Below, one piece after another: positions 1 through 8,694 of a stretch of DNA of 64,000 bases. This DNA is from Microbacterium caowuchunii. GTDB lineage: Bacteria > Actinomycetota > Actinomycetes > Actinomycetales > Microbacteriaceae. The notes beneath the pieces were generated by a model, which saw only the letters and a program-made list of their open reading frames with translations, was not told the origin of the DNA and did not search any database. Position 1 is the stretch's first letter. Each line of letters starts with the position of its first letter. A program made the translations under genes and the position numbers. The DNA lies in assembly GCF_008727755.1 (NCBI RefSeq), contig NZ_CP044231.1, positions 2,666,001 to 2,730,000 of the forward strand. The letters are read 5' to 3'.

Positions 1-55
1 TGACCGAGGGTGACGGGGCGGATGCGCCGATAGGACGCCGCACCACGCCCGACCC

Positions 56-1336
56 TCAGAAGGAACGCTCCGAACCCGAGCCCGCCTTGCGGTCGTGCTG
101 AGGGTGCGGCCCGGGCACATACCCGATCTCCCGAATCTCAATCTCCGGTCCGTTCGGACTGTCCTTGGACATGATGTACTGCCCGACCCGGTCGAACGAC
201 GACTCCGCCATCAGCGCGTGGTTCGCCGCCGTGAGGATGTCGCGGTGGATGCGCTCGAGCCGCCGACCCCGGAATACCGCCGGCGCACCCGCCTGCTGAA
301 AGATCATGTCGATGGCAGCGCGTGCCGTGTGCACTGCGTTGATATTGGCTGCGTGCAATTGAACTCGGAGTTCGTAGTCGATCGGCCACTGCTCTTCCGC
401 CGATTCGTATGCCTTGCCGACCAGGTCCCAGAGATGGGCACGAGCCGCACGCACCATCGTGTCCGCCTTGCCCAGTGCGTACTGGTGCATCGCTTCCTTG
501 CCCAGGCGGGCCTGGCGATACGAACCGCGCTTCGCTGACGTCTGGACGAGGCCGACGAACTCTTCTATGGCCCCCTTCGCCAGCCCAAGGGCGTGCGCGC
601 CGTGCGCCGTCACATTGAACCAGTAGCGATACAGCGGCCGGTCGTACTCGCGTTCCCAGATCCCCGCCTCGTTCACCATCTCAGAGGGGACGAACAAATC
701 GTTCACCTCGAAGTCACCGCTGCCGGTCCCCCTCAGCCCGTGACCATCCCAGGTGTCGTGCAGGGTCGCCTCGGATGCCGGGAAGAACGCGACGACGAAC
801 CACGGGAGTCCGTCGTGGGGGTGGATGACGGGCTCGTCGTTCTCGTCATACAGGACGGACCGGCCGGACAGCCAGTTCGCCTCGGGAGATCCGCTGGTGA
901 ACGGCCAGCGGCCGCTGATTCGGTATCCCCCAGGAACCCTCACGGCCTTCCCACCGGCTCGCCCCACGTTCGAGGCTGTGATCCACCGATCCTGCTCCAG
1001 CAGGTTGCGCATCACATCCGGCGCGAGAAACGTGGTTCCTGAGTGGAGCATGCACAGCCACCCCACCGACCCGTTGACCCGAGAGAGCTCTTCGACCGCG
1101 TCGAGCCACTCGAGGGGGTGTGACTCGATACCGCCCAGCTCATACGGCAGGAAGGCTCGGTAGATGCCGTTCTCGTAGAGGGCGTCGGTGATCTCCGCCG
1201 GAACACGGCGCTCGGTCTCGATCGTTTCCTCCGCCGCGCGAAGCATCGGCTCCATTTCGCGCGCGGCTTCCAACAGGGTGGGCCGGTCCACGCCCGGCAC
1301 AGGCGGGCCCTGCGGCGTATCAACGGTGATGCTCAT
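56..1336 (-). CDS. Two-component FMNH2-dependent monooxygenase, oxygenase subunit (acyl-CoA dehydrogenase fold)
   Basis: A 426-aa protein with the group D flavin monooxygenase / acyl-CoA dehydrogenase layout: helical N-terminal part (about 20-130), beta middle part containing GYRISGRWPFTSG (137-149) and WDGHGLRGTGS (196-206), then a helical C-terminal part. Family members (HpaB, HsaA, DszC type) use reduced flavin delivered by a separate reductase to hydroxylate small aromatic compounds; the divergent neighbour is such a reductase, which supports this reading over a true acyl-CoA dehydrogenase. The start is placed at the ATG at 1336 because AAGGAA lies just upstream; the frame stays open a further 33 codons but those look like leader. 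The substrate cannot be read from sequence. The folate-enzyme homologues next door suggest an aromatic amine or antifolate such as a sulfonamide, which is inference only. Confidence 0.85.
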   Translation of the reverse strand: MSITVDTPQGPPVPGVDRPTLLEAAREMEPMLRAAEETIETERRVPAEITDALYENGIYRAFLPYELGGIESHPLEWLDAVEELSRVNGSVGWLCMLHSGTTFLAPDVMRNLLEQDRWITASNVGRAGGKAVRVPGGYRISGRWPFTSGSPEANWLSGRSVLYDENDEPVIHPHDGLPWFVVAFFPASEATLHDTWDGHGLRGTGSGDFEVNDLFVPSEMVNEAGIWEREYDRPLYRYWFNVTAHGAHALGLAKGAIEEFVGLVQTSAKRGSYRQARLGKEAMHQYALGKADTMVRAARAHLWDLVGKAYESAEEQWPIDYELRVQLHAANINAVHTARAAIDMIFQQAGAPAVFRGRRLERIHRDILTAANHALMAESSFDRVGQYIMSKDSPNGPEIEIREIGYVPGPHPQHDRKAGSGSERSF

Positions 1337-1373
1337 CCGCGTTCCTTTCGAGGGGCATTCCGGATCGAGAGGA

Positions 1374-1388
1374 GTCTCATTATGAGAC
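1374..1388. promoter_or_regulatory. 15-bp perfect palindrome upstream of the monooxygenase gene
   Basis: The arms GTCTCAT and ATGAGAC flank a single central T, about 38 bp before the monooxygenase start codon. Its size and position fit a repressor operator. No regulator gene lies nearby in the window. Confidence 0.5.
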
Positions 1389-1451
1389 CCGAAGAATACT
1401 TTTCGTACTATCGGTTCAGTTTGACCGCGTCGCACTCACTACGTCAAGAGA

Positions 1452-1496
1452 CAAATATGAGTACATATTTGATACCTGTTGTGCACTTATTGATAC
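1452..1496. promoter_or_regulatory. Second inverted repeat plus phased TTGATAC direct repeats in the divergent promoter region
   Basis: CAAATAT (1452-1458) and ATATTTG (1465-1471) form a perfect 7-bp inverted repeat around 6 bp. TTGATAC occurs at 1469-1475 and again at 1490-1496, 21 bp apart, which is two helical turns. This AT-rich 212-bp stretch between the monooxygenase and reductase genes is the likely shared control region; the binding protein is unknown. Confidence 0.45.
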
Positions 1497-1548
1497 AGGG
1501 GTAACGTCCTCGCCACCAGCAAAGACCGGCACCGAAACGAGGAACGTT

Positions 1549-2070
1549 ATGAGCACGATCACCGACACCTCCGCGGCGCAGCCGCTCGCTATCGACGCGC
1601 ACCGCGATTCGAGGGCGTTCCGCGACGCTCTCGGTCGGTACCCGACGGGCGTGGCCATCGTGGCGGCGACGACGTCACGCGGCCCGGTCGGGCTCGCGGT
1701 CAACTCGTTCGCCTCGGTCTCTCTAGACCCGCCGCTGATCTCGTTCTGCGCGATGCTCACCAGCGCGTCGTGGCTCGACATCCGCGAGATCGGCGGTTTC
1801 GCCGTCTCAGTGCTGCAGCTCCATCATGAGCCCGTCGCTCGCCGGTTCACGCAGCGCGGCATCGACCGGTTCGCCACCTCGACTTGGACATCGTCCCCAT
1901 CCGGACACCCGGTCCTGGAGGATTCACTGAGCTGGTTCGATGCGACCGTCGAGACGGTAGCCGATGCCGGAGACCATGAAATGGTCATCGCAAGAGTACG
2001 CGCCTGCTCGCCGGCCGGGGACGGATCCCCGCTGGTGTTCTTCAGCGGGAGGTACGGCAACCTCGCCTGA
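1549..2070 (+). CDS. NAD(P)H:flavin oxidoreductase (HpaC/RutF-like flavin reductase)
   Basis: A 173-aa flavin reductase-domain protein, the usual size. It has the family opening GRYPTGVAIVAA (29-40), the flavin-binding stretch around LAVNSFASVSLDPPLISF, and the family ending with PLVFFSGRYGNL. It reduces FMN or FAD with NAD(P)H and releases it to a partner monooxygenase, here most likely the divergently transcribed oxygenase. GAGGAA precedes the ATG. It converges with the RibD-like gene with only 5 bp between the stop codons, so the four genes form a compact block. The name is firm at family level; pairing with the oxygenase is inferred from position. Confidence 0.88.
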   Translation: MSTITDTSAAQPLAIDAHRDSRAFRDALGRYPTGVAIVAATTSRGPVGLAVNSFASVSLDPPLISFCAMLTSASWLDIREIGGFAVSVLQLHHEPVARRFTQRGIDRFATSTWTSSPSGHPVLEDSLSWFDATVETVADAGDHEMVIARVRACSPAGDGSPLVFFSGRYGNLA

Positions 2071-2075
2071 TCCAC

Positions 2076-2822
2076 TCAGCTTTCCGCTCGGAGATACCGG
2101 AGATGCAGGTCGCCCCCGTCCCCGACCAAGATGTGCCCGAGCATCAACGGAAGTGCGGACGCGTCCCCCACCGACATGCGTGAACCCAGCCCACCGCAGA
2201 GGACCGGCGAGACGGTAAGACAGAGCTCGTCGATTTCCGCTGCGGCGGACATGCCGCCGAAGAATGTCGGGCCGCCTTCACACGAGACCTCATAGAAGCC
2301 CAGCCCCACCAGCACATCCCGCAAGTGGGCCGGGTCCACCCGATCGCCCCCGCATCTCTCGACCTGAGCAACCTTCTCCATCGCCCGAACCTCCGCCTCA
2401 GACGGTCGCATCGAAGTGACCACAATGGGACGAACCGGCGAGGAGGCGAGCATCGCCGGATCGAGCTCCAAACGTCCGGACACGATGACCAGGACCGGCT
2501 GTTCGCGCAAACCGTGCGCGACCCGCCACTTCACCTGCTCATCGTCGACGAGGGGCCCTTCGTACCCCTCAGCACGCACCGTTCCAGCGCCGACGAGGAC
2601 CGCATCGGCGCGACAGCGCAGCGCCCGGAATACCAGGCGGTCCGATTCCGACGAGAGCGACCCGCTGCGCCCGTCCGGCCCGACTGCGGCTCCGTCCGCG
2701 GAGACAACGAAGTTGGCGCGGATCCACGGAGAGCGCCGCCCCGCTGGCGGCGCATGAAGCGCGGCGATCCCGGAGAGGTCGAGAGGCGGTGAGTCCCGTT
2801 CGTCGGCCCGTCGCACCACCAT
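2076..2822 (-). CDS. RibD C-terminal domain / pyrimidine reductase family protein (dihydrofolate-reductase fold)
   Basis: A 248-aa stand-alone RibD reductase domain without the deaminase domain. Visible motifs are RANFVVSADGAA (35-46), LVGAGTVRAEGY (76-87) and CEGGP (181-185), which bind NADPH in this fold. The closest relative I recognise is the actinobacterial stand-alone RibD homologue exemplified by M. tuberculosis Rv2671, reported to act as an alternative dihydrofolate reductase when overproduced; whether this protein does so is unknown. The ATG lies one base after the stop of the upstream DHPS-like gene, so the two are almost certainly one translationally coupled operon. Confidence 0.8.
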   Translation of the reverse strand: MVVRRADERDSPPLDLSGIAALHAPPAGRRSPWIRANFVVSADGAAVGPDGRSGSLSSESDRLVFRALRCRADAVLVGAGTVRAEGYEGPLVDDEQVKWRVAHGLREQPVLVIVSGRLELDPAMLASSPVRPIVVTSMRPSEAEVRAMEKVAQVERCGGDRVDPAHLRDVLVGLGFYEVSCEGGPTFFGGMSAAAEIDELCLTVSPVLCGGLGSRMSVGDASALPLMLGHILVGDGGDLHLRYLRAES

Positions 2823-2823
2823 G

Positions 2824-3774
2824 TCAGTTCTGCCCGTTGTTGTGCCACACCCGAACAGGGGGACGCAGGCCCAGCATCGATTCCGTCATCCGCACGGCAT
2901 CGACCGTCGCGGCTACGTCGTGGGCGCGAACGATGCGGGCCCCCGCCAGGACGCACGCCACCGCTGCCGCGATCGATCCGATGAGACGTTGACCTCGCTC
3001 CCTGTCGAGGGTCTCCCCGATGAAGTCCTTGTTGGAGAGGGCGACGAGAAGGGGATATCCCAGATCGACCAGCTCAGGCAGACGGCGGGTCAACTCCAAC
3101 GAGTGAAGAGTGTTCTTGTTCAGGTCGTGGCCGGGGTCGATGACGAGACGATCCGGCGAGATACCCGCATCGCGGGCTACGCCGATCAGCGCGAACAGCC
3201 GTTCACGGACCGCATCCACGACATCGTCGTACCGAGGCCGAACGGGCTCTGACCTCGGCGGATGAAGGCTGTGGGTCAGGATGACCGCGGCACCGCCCCG
3301 CGCGATCACGCCCGGCATCTCCGGATCCCAGAACCCGCTGGTGTCATTGATGACCGCGGCACCCGCGCGGATCGCTTCAGCTGCCACGACGGCACGGTTC
3401 GTATCAACGGATACAACCACATCCGATTGCGACACCACGGCCTCGATGACCGGAAGAACCCGCTCGATTTCTTCGTCCACGGAAACTTCCGGGCCCCGTC
3501 CGAAGGGAACCCCGCCAACGTCGACCCAATCCGCGCCGTCTTCCACGGCCCGCAACGACGTTTCGATCGCCCGATGCAGCGCGAAATTGGCACCCTGATC
3601 GTGGAACGAGTCCGGAGTCCGGTTCACGATGGCCATGACGGCCACCTGACGACGGAAGTCGAATGCCTTGTTCCCGATCCGCCACACATCATCGTGGAAG
3701 AACGGGATCTCCATAGTGAAGCGCGGCGTTGCGCTCGCTAGGGCCACCGGCGTCGAATACTCCGAGTTGGTCAT
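2824..3774 (-). CDS. Dihydropteroate synthase homologue, FolP2-like
   Basis: A 316-aa protein with a pterin-binding TIM-barrel. Retained elements: NRTPDSF (51-57), INDTSG (142-147), DPGHDLNK (213-220), SNKDF (247-251), RAHD (283-286). Altered elements: the loop normally reading DVGGESTRPG is DVGGVPFGRG (85-94), the MHM motif is THS, and the usual Arg before the catalytic Lys is Asn. These changes match mycobacterial FolP2, a DHPS paralogue for which DHPS activity has not been shown, better than housekeeping FolP. No other folate-biosynthesis genes (folB, folK, folE) adjoin it. AAGGAAGAG precedes the ATG. It could be an inactive paralogue, a drug-insensitive DHPS or a pterin-binding protein; the sequence does not decide. 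Confidence 0.8.
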   Translation of the reverse strand: MTNSEYSTPVALASATPRFTMEIPFFHDDVWRIGNKAFDFRRQVAVMAIVNRTPDSFHDQGANFALHRAIETSLRAVEDGADWVDVGGVPFGRGPEVSVDEEIERVLPVIEAVVSQSDVVVSVDTNRAVVAAEAIRAGAAVINDTSGFWDPEMPGVIARGGAAVILTHSLHPPRSEPVRPRYDDVVDAVRERLFALIGVARDAGISPDRLVIDPGHDLNKNTLHSLELTRRLPELVDLGYPLLVALSNKDFIGETLDRERGQRLIGSIAAAVACVLAGARIVRAHDVAATVDAVRMTESMLGLRPPVRVWHNNGQN

Positions 3775-4483
3775 TCTCTTCCTTTCGTCAGGAGCTTCGG
3801 GAGCGCCACCTCGTCGTCATGCGGACCGGAAGCCCGCGCGCGATGGGAGACCGTGCGACCGGCTAGTCCCAGAGTCGGCGTGTGCATCTCGGCCGGCTCG
3901 TCGTTCCCGCTGATCGCGTTAGTCAGGTCGCACCCCGAAGCGCACGCCTGCCATCGCGGGACGGGCGATCACCAGGCTGGACGCGCCGCCCACCAACACG
4001 CCTCGGGCCTCACACCGCGTCATGAAGACGCTGGCTCCGGCCCGGGGCAGAACGGTCGCGACGTCGAGACCGCCGATCCCGGCCAGACGAAGGCGTCGTC
4101 CGCACCACCAGCGGACAGCGCGTTCCCGACGCCCGGAGCAAGGTGCTCGCACTCACCATCACAGATCCCCCTCGCAGACGTCCTCGTCACCTCCACGCTA
4201 TCGACCAGCACGATATGTCACCAGCGAATTGATCTGATCCGCATCGTGCGCGAAACAAATACAGGGCGAAATTCCACGGCGACGCAGATTTGCCCCAGAC
4301 ATGACCGCCCCGGGGCCTTTCCCTCAATGTCGCTATGACGGAAGGACTGCGGAGCACAGGTCGAAGTCAGTGAATCAGCAGAATAAGTCGCGCATCCTCT
4401 CCTCCACAGGCAGCCGTTTCGCGACTTATCCACCACTTTTATTCAGCCCCTGATCTGGGGGTCTTGATGTCGGAGGCCCTCGT
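3775..4483. other. Gene-poor stretch with no convincing gene
   Basis: About 700 bp with no open frame that looks coding on either strand. Short minus-strand pieces around 3920-4210 have protein-like composition but are split between two frames, as in a decayed gene. Base composition is less GC-rich around 4240-4440 than in the flanking genes. Confidence 0.4.
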
Positions 4484-4489
4484 CAGAAT
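4484..4489 (+). promoter_or_regulatory. Probable -10 box (CAGAAT) of a leaderless transcript
   Basis: CAGAAT stands exactly 6 nt before the ATG at 4496 and there is no ribosome binding site, the spacing seen at several other starts in this window. Confidence 0.4.
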
Positions 4490-4495
4490 GGGAAC

Positions 4496-5931
4496 ATGAC
4501 AACGACGCTCCCCTTCGGCACCAGCGATGTCGACGCCGCTGCGATGGCGGGGCTCGTGTCCAGGTCGCACGGGCTGCGAGCGAACCGGAACGCAGCCGAA
4601 GCTGCCGAGATCCGGCTGCTCGCCGAGGCCGGAAGACTGGCGCTCCGGCAAGCGCGGGCGCGGTCCGCGAAGGCGCGCGAGATGGCTCTGCGCTCCATCG
4701 CCGCAGAGCTCGCGACCGCCGCCAACGACTCGGATCGGGCGGTGCGGGCGCAGATCGATCGGGCCATGACGTTCGTCGACGACTACCCGGCCACGTTCGC
4801 CGCATTCGAACAGGGCCGCATCCTGCGTAGGCACCTCGACGTGGTCCGCGATTGCGGAACCCCGCTCGACCCGGAGGCACGAGCGCTGTTCGATCAGACC
4901 GCGGCGGTGCGCTGCGAATCGGACTCCCCTAACCGCGCCCGCGCGGTGCTCGAGCGACTCGCCGAGAACCTCCAGCCGCGCACCACACCGAGCGCCACCA
5001 GCACGCCCGGCAGAGTCGCCGGGTGCAGGTCATCCCGCTCGGGGACGGGATGGCGGAACTCATCGCCACGCTCCCGGTCACACTCGCCCACGCCATCCAT
5101 GACCGGCTCACCCGCCAGGCGAAAGCCGTGCGCGACATCCGGGAACGCGCGAAGGCCGCGGTCCCGCTGAAGGACGGTCTGCTCGACGTCGTCGACTCCG
5201 GCTGCGACGGGCCGACGCCGGACGACCCGGGTGCGGAACGAGAGCTGTCCCCCGCGGAGGTCATCGCGTCCGATGAGCGCACGTCCGATCAGATCCGGGC
5301 GGACCTGCTCGCCGACATGCTCCTGACCGGCACTCCCGACACCGACCCCGACGTCACGGGTGACGGTCCCGGCGAACTGGGCGCCATCCGCGCGGTCGTG
5401 CAGGTCACCGTTCCCGTGCTCACCCTCCTCGGGCGGGGAGAAGAGACCGCGGATCTGGCCGGAGCCGGACCGATCGACGCAGCCACCGCCCGGCGCCTCG
5501 CCGGCGGCTGCCCCGGACTCGACCGCATCCTCACCCATCCCATCACCGGCGCGGTCCTCACCACGGACCGCTATCAACCGACCACCGACCTCCGACGGTT
5601 CCTGCGAGCGCGGGACCACCGGTGCCGGTTCCCCGGATGCCGGATGCCGGCGATCCGCTGCGACGTGGACCACACGCACGACTACGCCTACGGTGGTGCG
5701 ACCGAAGCGTGCAACCTCGAGCACCTCTGCCGCGGACACCACTCCCTGAAACACGCCACACCCTGGAAGGTCCGGCAGCTGGCGGACGGAGTCCTGGAAT
5801 GGACCTCCCCGGTCGGCCACACCTACACCGACCATCCCCCGGGCGCCGCCATCCCGGGCGCGACAGCGGCATCCTTGACCGGACGACCACCGGTCACCTT
5901 CGTGCCCGACGGTGACCCACCGCCGTTCTGA
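4496..5931 (+). pseudogene. DUF222 / HNH endonuclease-domain protein, broken by a frameshift
   Basis: The N-terminal part (DUF222) reads in one frame from the ATG at 4496 to about 4984. From about 4986 the continuation (TERHQHARQSRRVQVIPLGD, then the rest of DUF222) is in another frame and runs to 5931. Repaired, the protein would be about 478 aa, normal for this abundant actinobacterial family. The HNH module is intact: CRFPGC, VDHTHDYAYGG, then NLEHLCRGHH near the C-terminus. These proteins are often linked to mobile or repeated DNA, but their function is not established. An assembly error in the GC-rich stretch near 4985 would give the same picture. The second part could still be translated from 5023. 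Confidence 0.8.
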
Positions 5932-6712
5932 GCACGGGCGCGGGCGCGGGCTCGTCCGGCGCCCGATTCTCATCTGGATGCCTTCGTTCCCGACACAGTG
6001 GCCATAGAGCCCCGGGAACCGAGATGGCGGATCCGGCGCGCACGGCGTCAGCACGGACGCGGAACTCTGCCTGGACAGCACGGGGGCCAACGGGCTTGGT
6101 GCTGACTGCCCGGAGGCGACCGCGTACGGTGCGCAGGCTACGCACACGACCCTCGGGTCACGGCCGAGCGCCGACGACCACCGCCCCGACGACACGAGGA
6201 GGATCCGCCGAAAGGCGGGCATGCTGCGCCGTCGCGCCCTCTTCTCGGCTGATCCTCCTCACCTCGTGATTCCCGCCATGCGGGACACGCGCGCAGCCCT
6301 CGCCAGCCGGTCCACACAGGGGCCATCCCGCATCATCATCCCGCTCGACCTCGCCGACCCCGATGCGCTCATCACCCGCGCCACCACGCACTCCCGCCCT
6401 GGAAGATCCGGCAACTCGCGGATGGAGAGCGACTTCGGCGATCGGACGACGCCGGTCGTCGACGCGCTCGTGGACGGCTTCTCCGACGGCACCCGATAGT
6501 CGCCGCTGTTCGCCGCGGTCTTCCTCGTTCTCGTGCTCATGAACGCCATCCGCGTCCGTGTGGTGGCTGGACGAGGGGCGGCGCCGGCGGCTCCCACTGA
6601 CCCGCCCCTCCACTCGACTGCCCGCCGGCGCGGAACGAGAAGACACCGTGCAGCAGGAGCACTCCGCCTCATCTGACCCGTCCGGGCGTCCCTCGCAGTC
6701 CTGCGTGACACA
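5932..6712. other. Gene-poor stretch with no convincing gene
   Basis: No supported coding region. A plus-strand frame at 6221-6499 ends in a stop and is followed in frame by a hydrophobic stretch (about 6503-6560), which might be the relic of a membrane-protein gene. No RNA gene or obvious repeat was seen. Confidence 0.3.
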
Positions 6713-7474
6713 ATGCCGGTCATGGCGCGCACGGCTTCACCCCCACCTTCTACGCGCCGCCGTACGCCACCCGCCGCGGCGGCGCGCAAGGCGGCCAAGC
6801 CGTCGCCGCCGCGCCGCCGGCCGACCGCCGCCGAGCGCCGCGCCCGCGAAGCCCGCGCCCGCCGCATCCGCATCGCGCTGATCACCGCCATCAGCACCGT
6901 GTCGGCGATCACCCTCGTCCTCGTGGTCGGCGTCGCCCTGCTGCTCGGTTCGGCCGTCCGCGCCTTCGACGACGAACGCACGTGGGACATCAGCGACGAA
7001 GCCCCCGCGCTTCCCCCGGCCGCCGCCTACGACACCGAGCAGCTCGCGAACGCCGCCGTCATCATGCGCGCCGGCCGCGACCTGCTGCTCCCACCCCGCG
7101 ATCAGGCCATCGCCGTCATGACCGCCATGGGCGAATCGTCCCTGCGGAACATCGACTACGGCGACTGGGAGACCAACGGCGTCACCAACCCCGACGGCTC
7201 CCCCACCTCATCCATCGGACTGTTCCAGCAGCAGGACTGGTGGGGCACCCGCGAACAACGCCTCGACCCGTACACCGCCGCCACGCTCTTCTACCAGCGC
7301 ATGATCAAGATCCCCGCCGCGGAACGCGAGACCCTCGCCCCCACGGAGGTGGCGCACCGCACCCAGATCAACGCCGACCCCGACCACTACACCCGGTACT
7401 GGCCCGCCGCCGTCCGCATCGTGGAAGACCTCTCCGGCACCGACACCGGCCTCGCGCCCACCTCGGATCGCTGA
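6713..7474 (+). CDS. Membrane-anchored lysozyme-like cell-wall protein
   Basis: 253 aa: a basic, proline- and alanine-rich cytoplasmic tail (1-52), one membrane segment (about 54-80), then an external domain. The segment AVMTAMGESSLRN, followed by SSIGLFQQQ, matches peptidoglycan lytic transglycosylase/lysozyme-like domains seen in actinobacterial wall proteins and phage tail proteins, with the Glu of MGESS as candidate catalytic acid. It probably cleaves or binds peptidoglycan outside the membrane. No ribosome site is visible; the ATG at 6722 (codon 4) is an equally good start. No operon partner is seen. Confidence 0.7.
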   Translation: MPVMARTASPPPSTRRRTPPAAAARKAAKPSPPRRRPTAAERRAREARARRIRIALITAISTVSAITLVLVVGVALLLGSAVRAFDDERTWDISDEAPALPPAAAYDTEQLANAAVIMRAGRDLLLPPRDQAIAVMTAMGESSLRNIDYGDWETNGVTNPDGSPTSSIGLFQQQDWWGTREQRLDPYTAATLFYQRMIKIPAAERETLAPTEVAHRTQINADPDHYTRYWPAAVRIVEDLSGTDTGLAPTSDR

Positions 7475-7717
7475 AGCCTGACGGTCGTCCCGCCCGTTAC
7501 CCCGACATGAGCAGCCTCTGGGTCAGCGGGCGCCCACAAGAGCTCGAAGAGGGCGCCATCATGCGAGCCCTCACCCTCGTCTCCGCCTGACCCGCTGGCG
7601 CCCCCGTCACGAGCGTCGCTGACGCCGTCACGAGCGTGGCGACGCCGCGCGTGCCCACTCCGCCCGCGGCGCTAGGCTCGCTCGCGACAGCACCCGCCCA
7701 CGGGGGATGGAGAACGG

Positions 7718-8692
7718 ATGCCGGAGAAGCCACGGGCCGTCGTCGCCGGAGCGAGCGGCTTCGTCGGCACCGCGGTCGTCGACGCGTTCACCGCCGACGG
7801 CTACGAGGTCGGCACGATCGGACGGACCGGCGCGGTCACCTGGGCCGACCCGGCGGCGATCGCCGCACTCGTCGACGGATCTTCCGTCCTGGTGAACATG
7901 GCCGGGAAGTCCGTCGACTGCCGGTACACCGACCGCAACCGCGACGAGATCCTCCGCTCCCGCGTCGACACGACACGCGCGCTCCGCCAGGCCGTCGCCG
8001 CGGCAGCCGAGCCGCCCGCCGTCTGGCTCAACGCCTCCACCGCCACGATCTACCGGCACGCGATGGACCGCCCGCAGACCGAGGCGGACGGCGAGCTCGG
8101 CGAGGGGTTCTCGGTCGACGTCGCACGCACCTGGGAGCAGGAGTTCTTCGCCGGCGACCTGCCGCGCACGAGGCGCGTCGCCCTGCGGATGGCGATCGTA
8201 CTCGGGGACGGCCCCGCGACCGCCATGCTCCTGACCCTCGCCCGCCTCGGCCTCGGCGGACCGCAGATCGACGGATGGTGGTTCCCGCACCGCCGCTACC
8301 GCGGCATCGGCCCCGCCCCGAGCGGCACGGCGCGCTCCTCGTGGCACCGCACCCGCGGACGGCAGGAGTTCAGCTGGGTGCACCTGCAGGACGCGGTCGA
8401 CGCCATCCGGTTCCTCCGCGACCGCGACGACATCGACGGGCCCGTGAACATCGCGAGCCCCCGGCCCACCGACAATCGGACCCTGATGCGCACGCTCCGC
8501 GACACCGTCGGCAGGAGGATCGGGCTCCCGGCGTTCCGATGGATGCTGGAGCCGGCCATGTGGGTGCTCCGCACCGAACCCGAGCTGATCCTCAAGAGCC
8601 GCTGGGTGCTGCCCGGCACCCTCACCGACGCCGGCTTCGCCTTCCGTCATCCCGAGCTGGCAGACGCCACGCGGGACATCGTCGGACGCTGA
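7718..8692 (+). CDS. NAD-dependent epimerase/dehydratase family protein (TIGR01777 type)
   Basis: 324 aa with a Rossmann start, VVAGASGFVGTAVVDAF (8-24), and the DUF1731-type C-terminal end (VLPGTLTDAGFAFRHPEL) that marks the TIGR01777 family of SDR-like epimerases. NMAGKSVDCRYT is the family's conserved region after strand 4. Members (YfcH-like) are widespread and their substrate is unknown. GGAGAACGG precedes the ATG. The gene ends 2 bp from the convergent hydrolase gene. Confidence 0.85.
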   Translation: MPEKPRAVVAGASGFVGTAVVDAFTADGYEVGTIGRTGAVTWADPAAIAALVDGSSVLVNMAGKSVDCRYTDRNRDEILRSRVDTTRALRQAVAAAAEPPAVWLNASTATIYRHAMDRPQTEADGELGEGFSVDVARTWEQEFFAGDLPRTRRVALRMAIVLGDGPATAMLLTLARLGLGGPQIDGWWFPHRRYRGIGPAPSGTARSSWHRTRGRQEFSWVHLQDAVDAIRFLRDRDDIDGPVNIASPRPTDNRTLMRTLRDTVGRRIGLPAFRWMLEPAMWVLRTEPELILKSRWVLPGTLTDAGFAFRHPELADATRDIVGR

Positions 8693-8694
8693 GC

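Noticed and set aside
2824..3774. DHPS homologue as the housekeeping folP
   Set aside because: The substrate loop, MHM motif and Arg before the catalytic Lys are changed, it matches FolP2, and no folate-operon neighbours are present.
3853..4338. 161-residue plus-strand frame in the gene-poor region
   Set aside because: The composition (Pro/His/Ser-rich, no hydrophobic periodicity) and the lack of a start signal indicate a chance frame.
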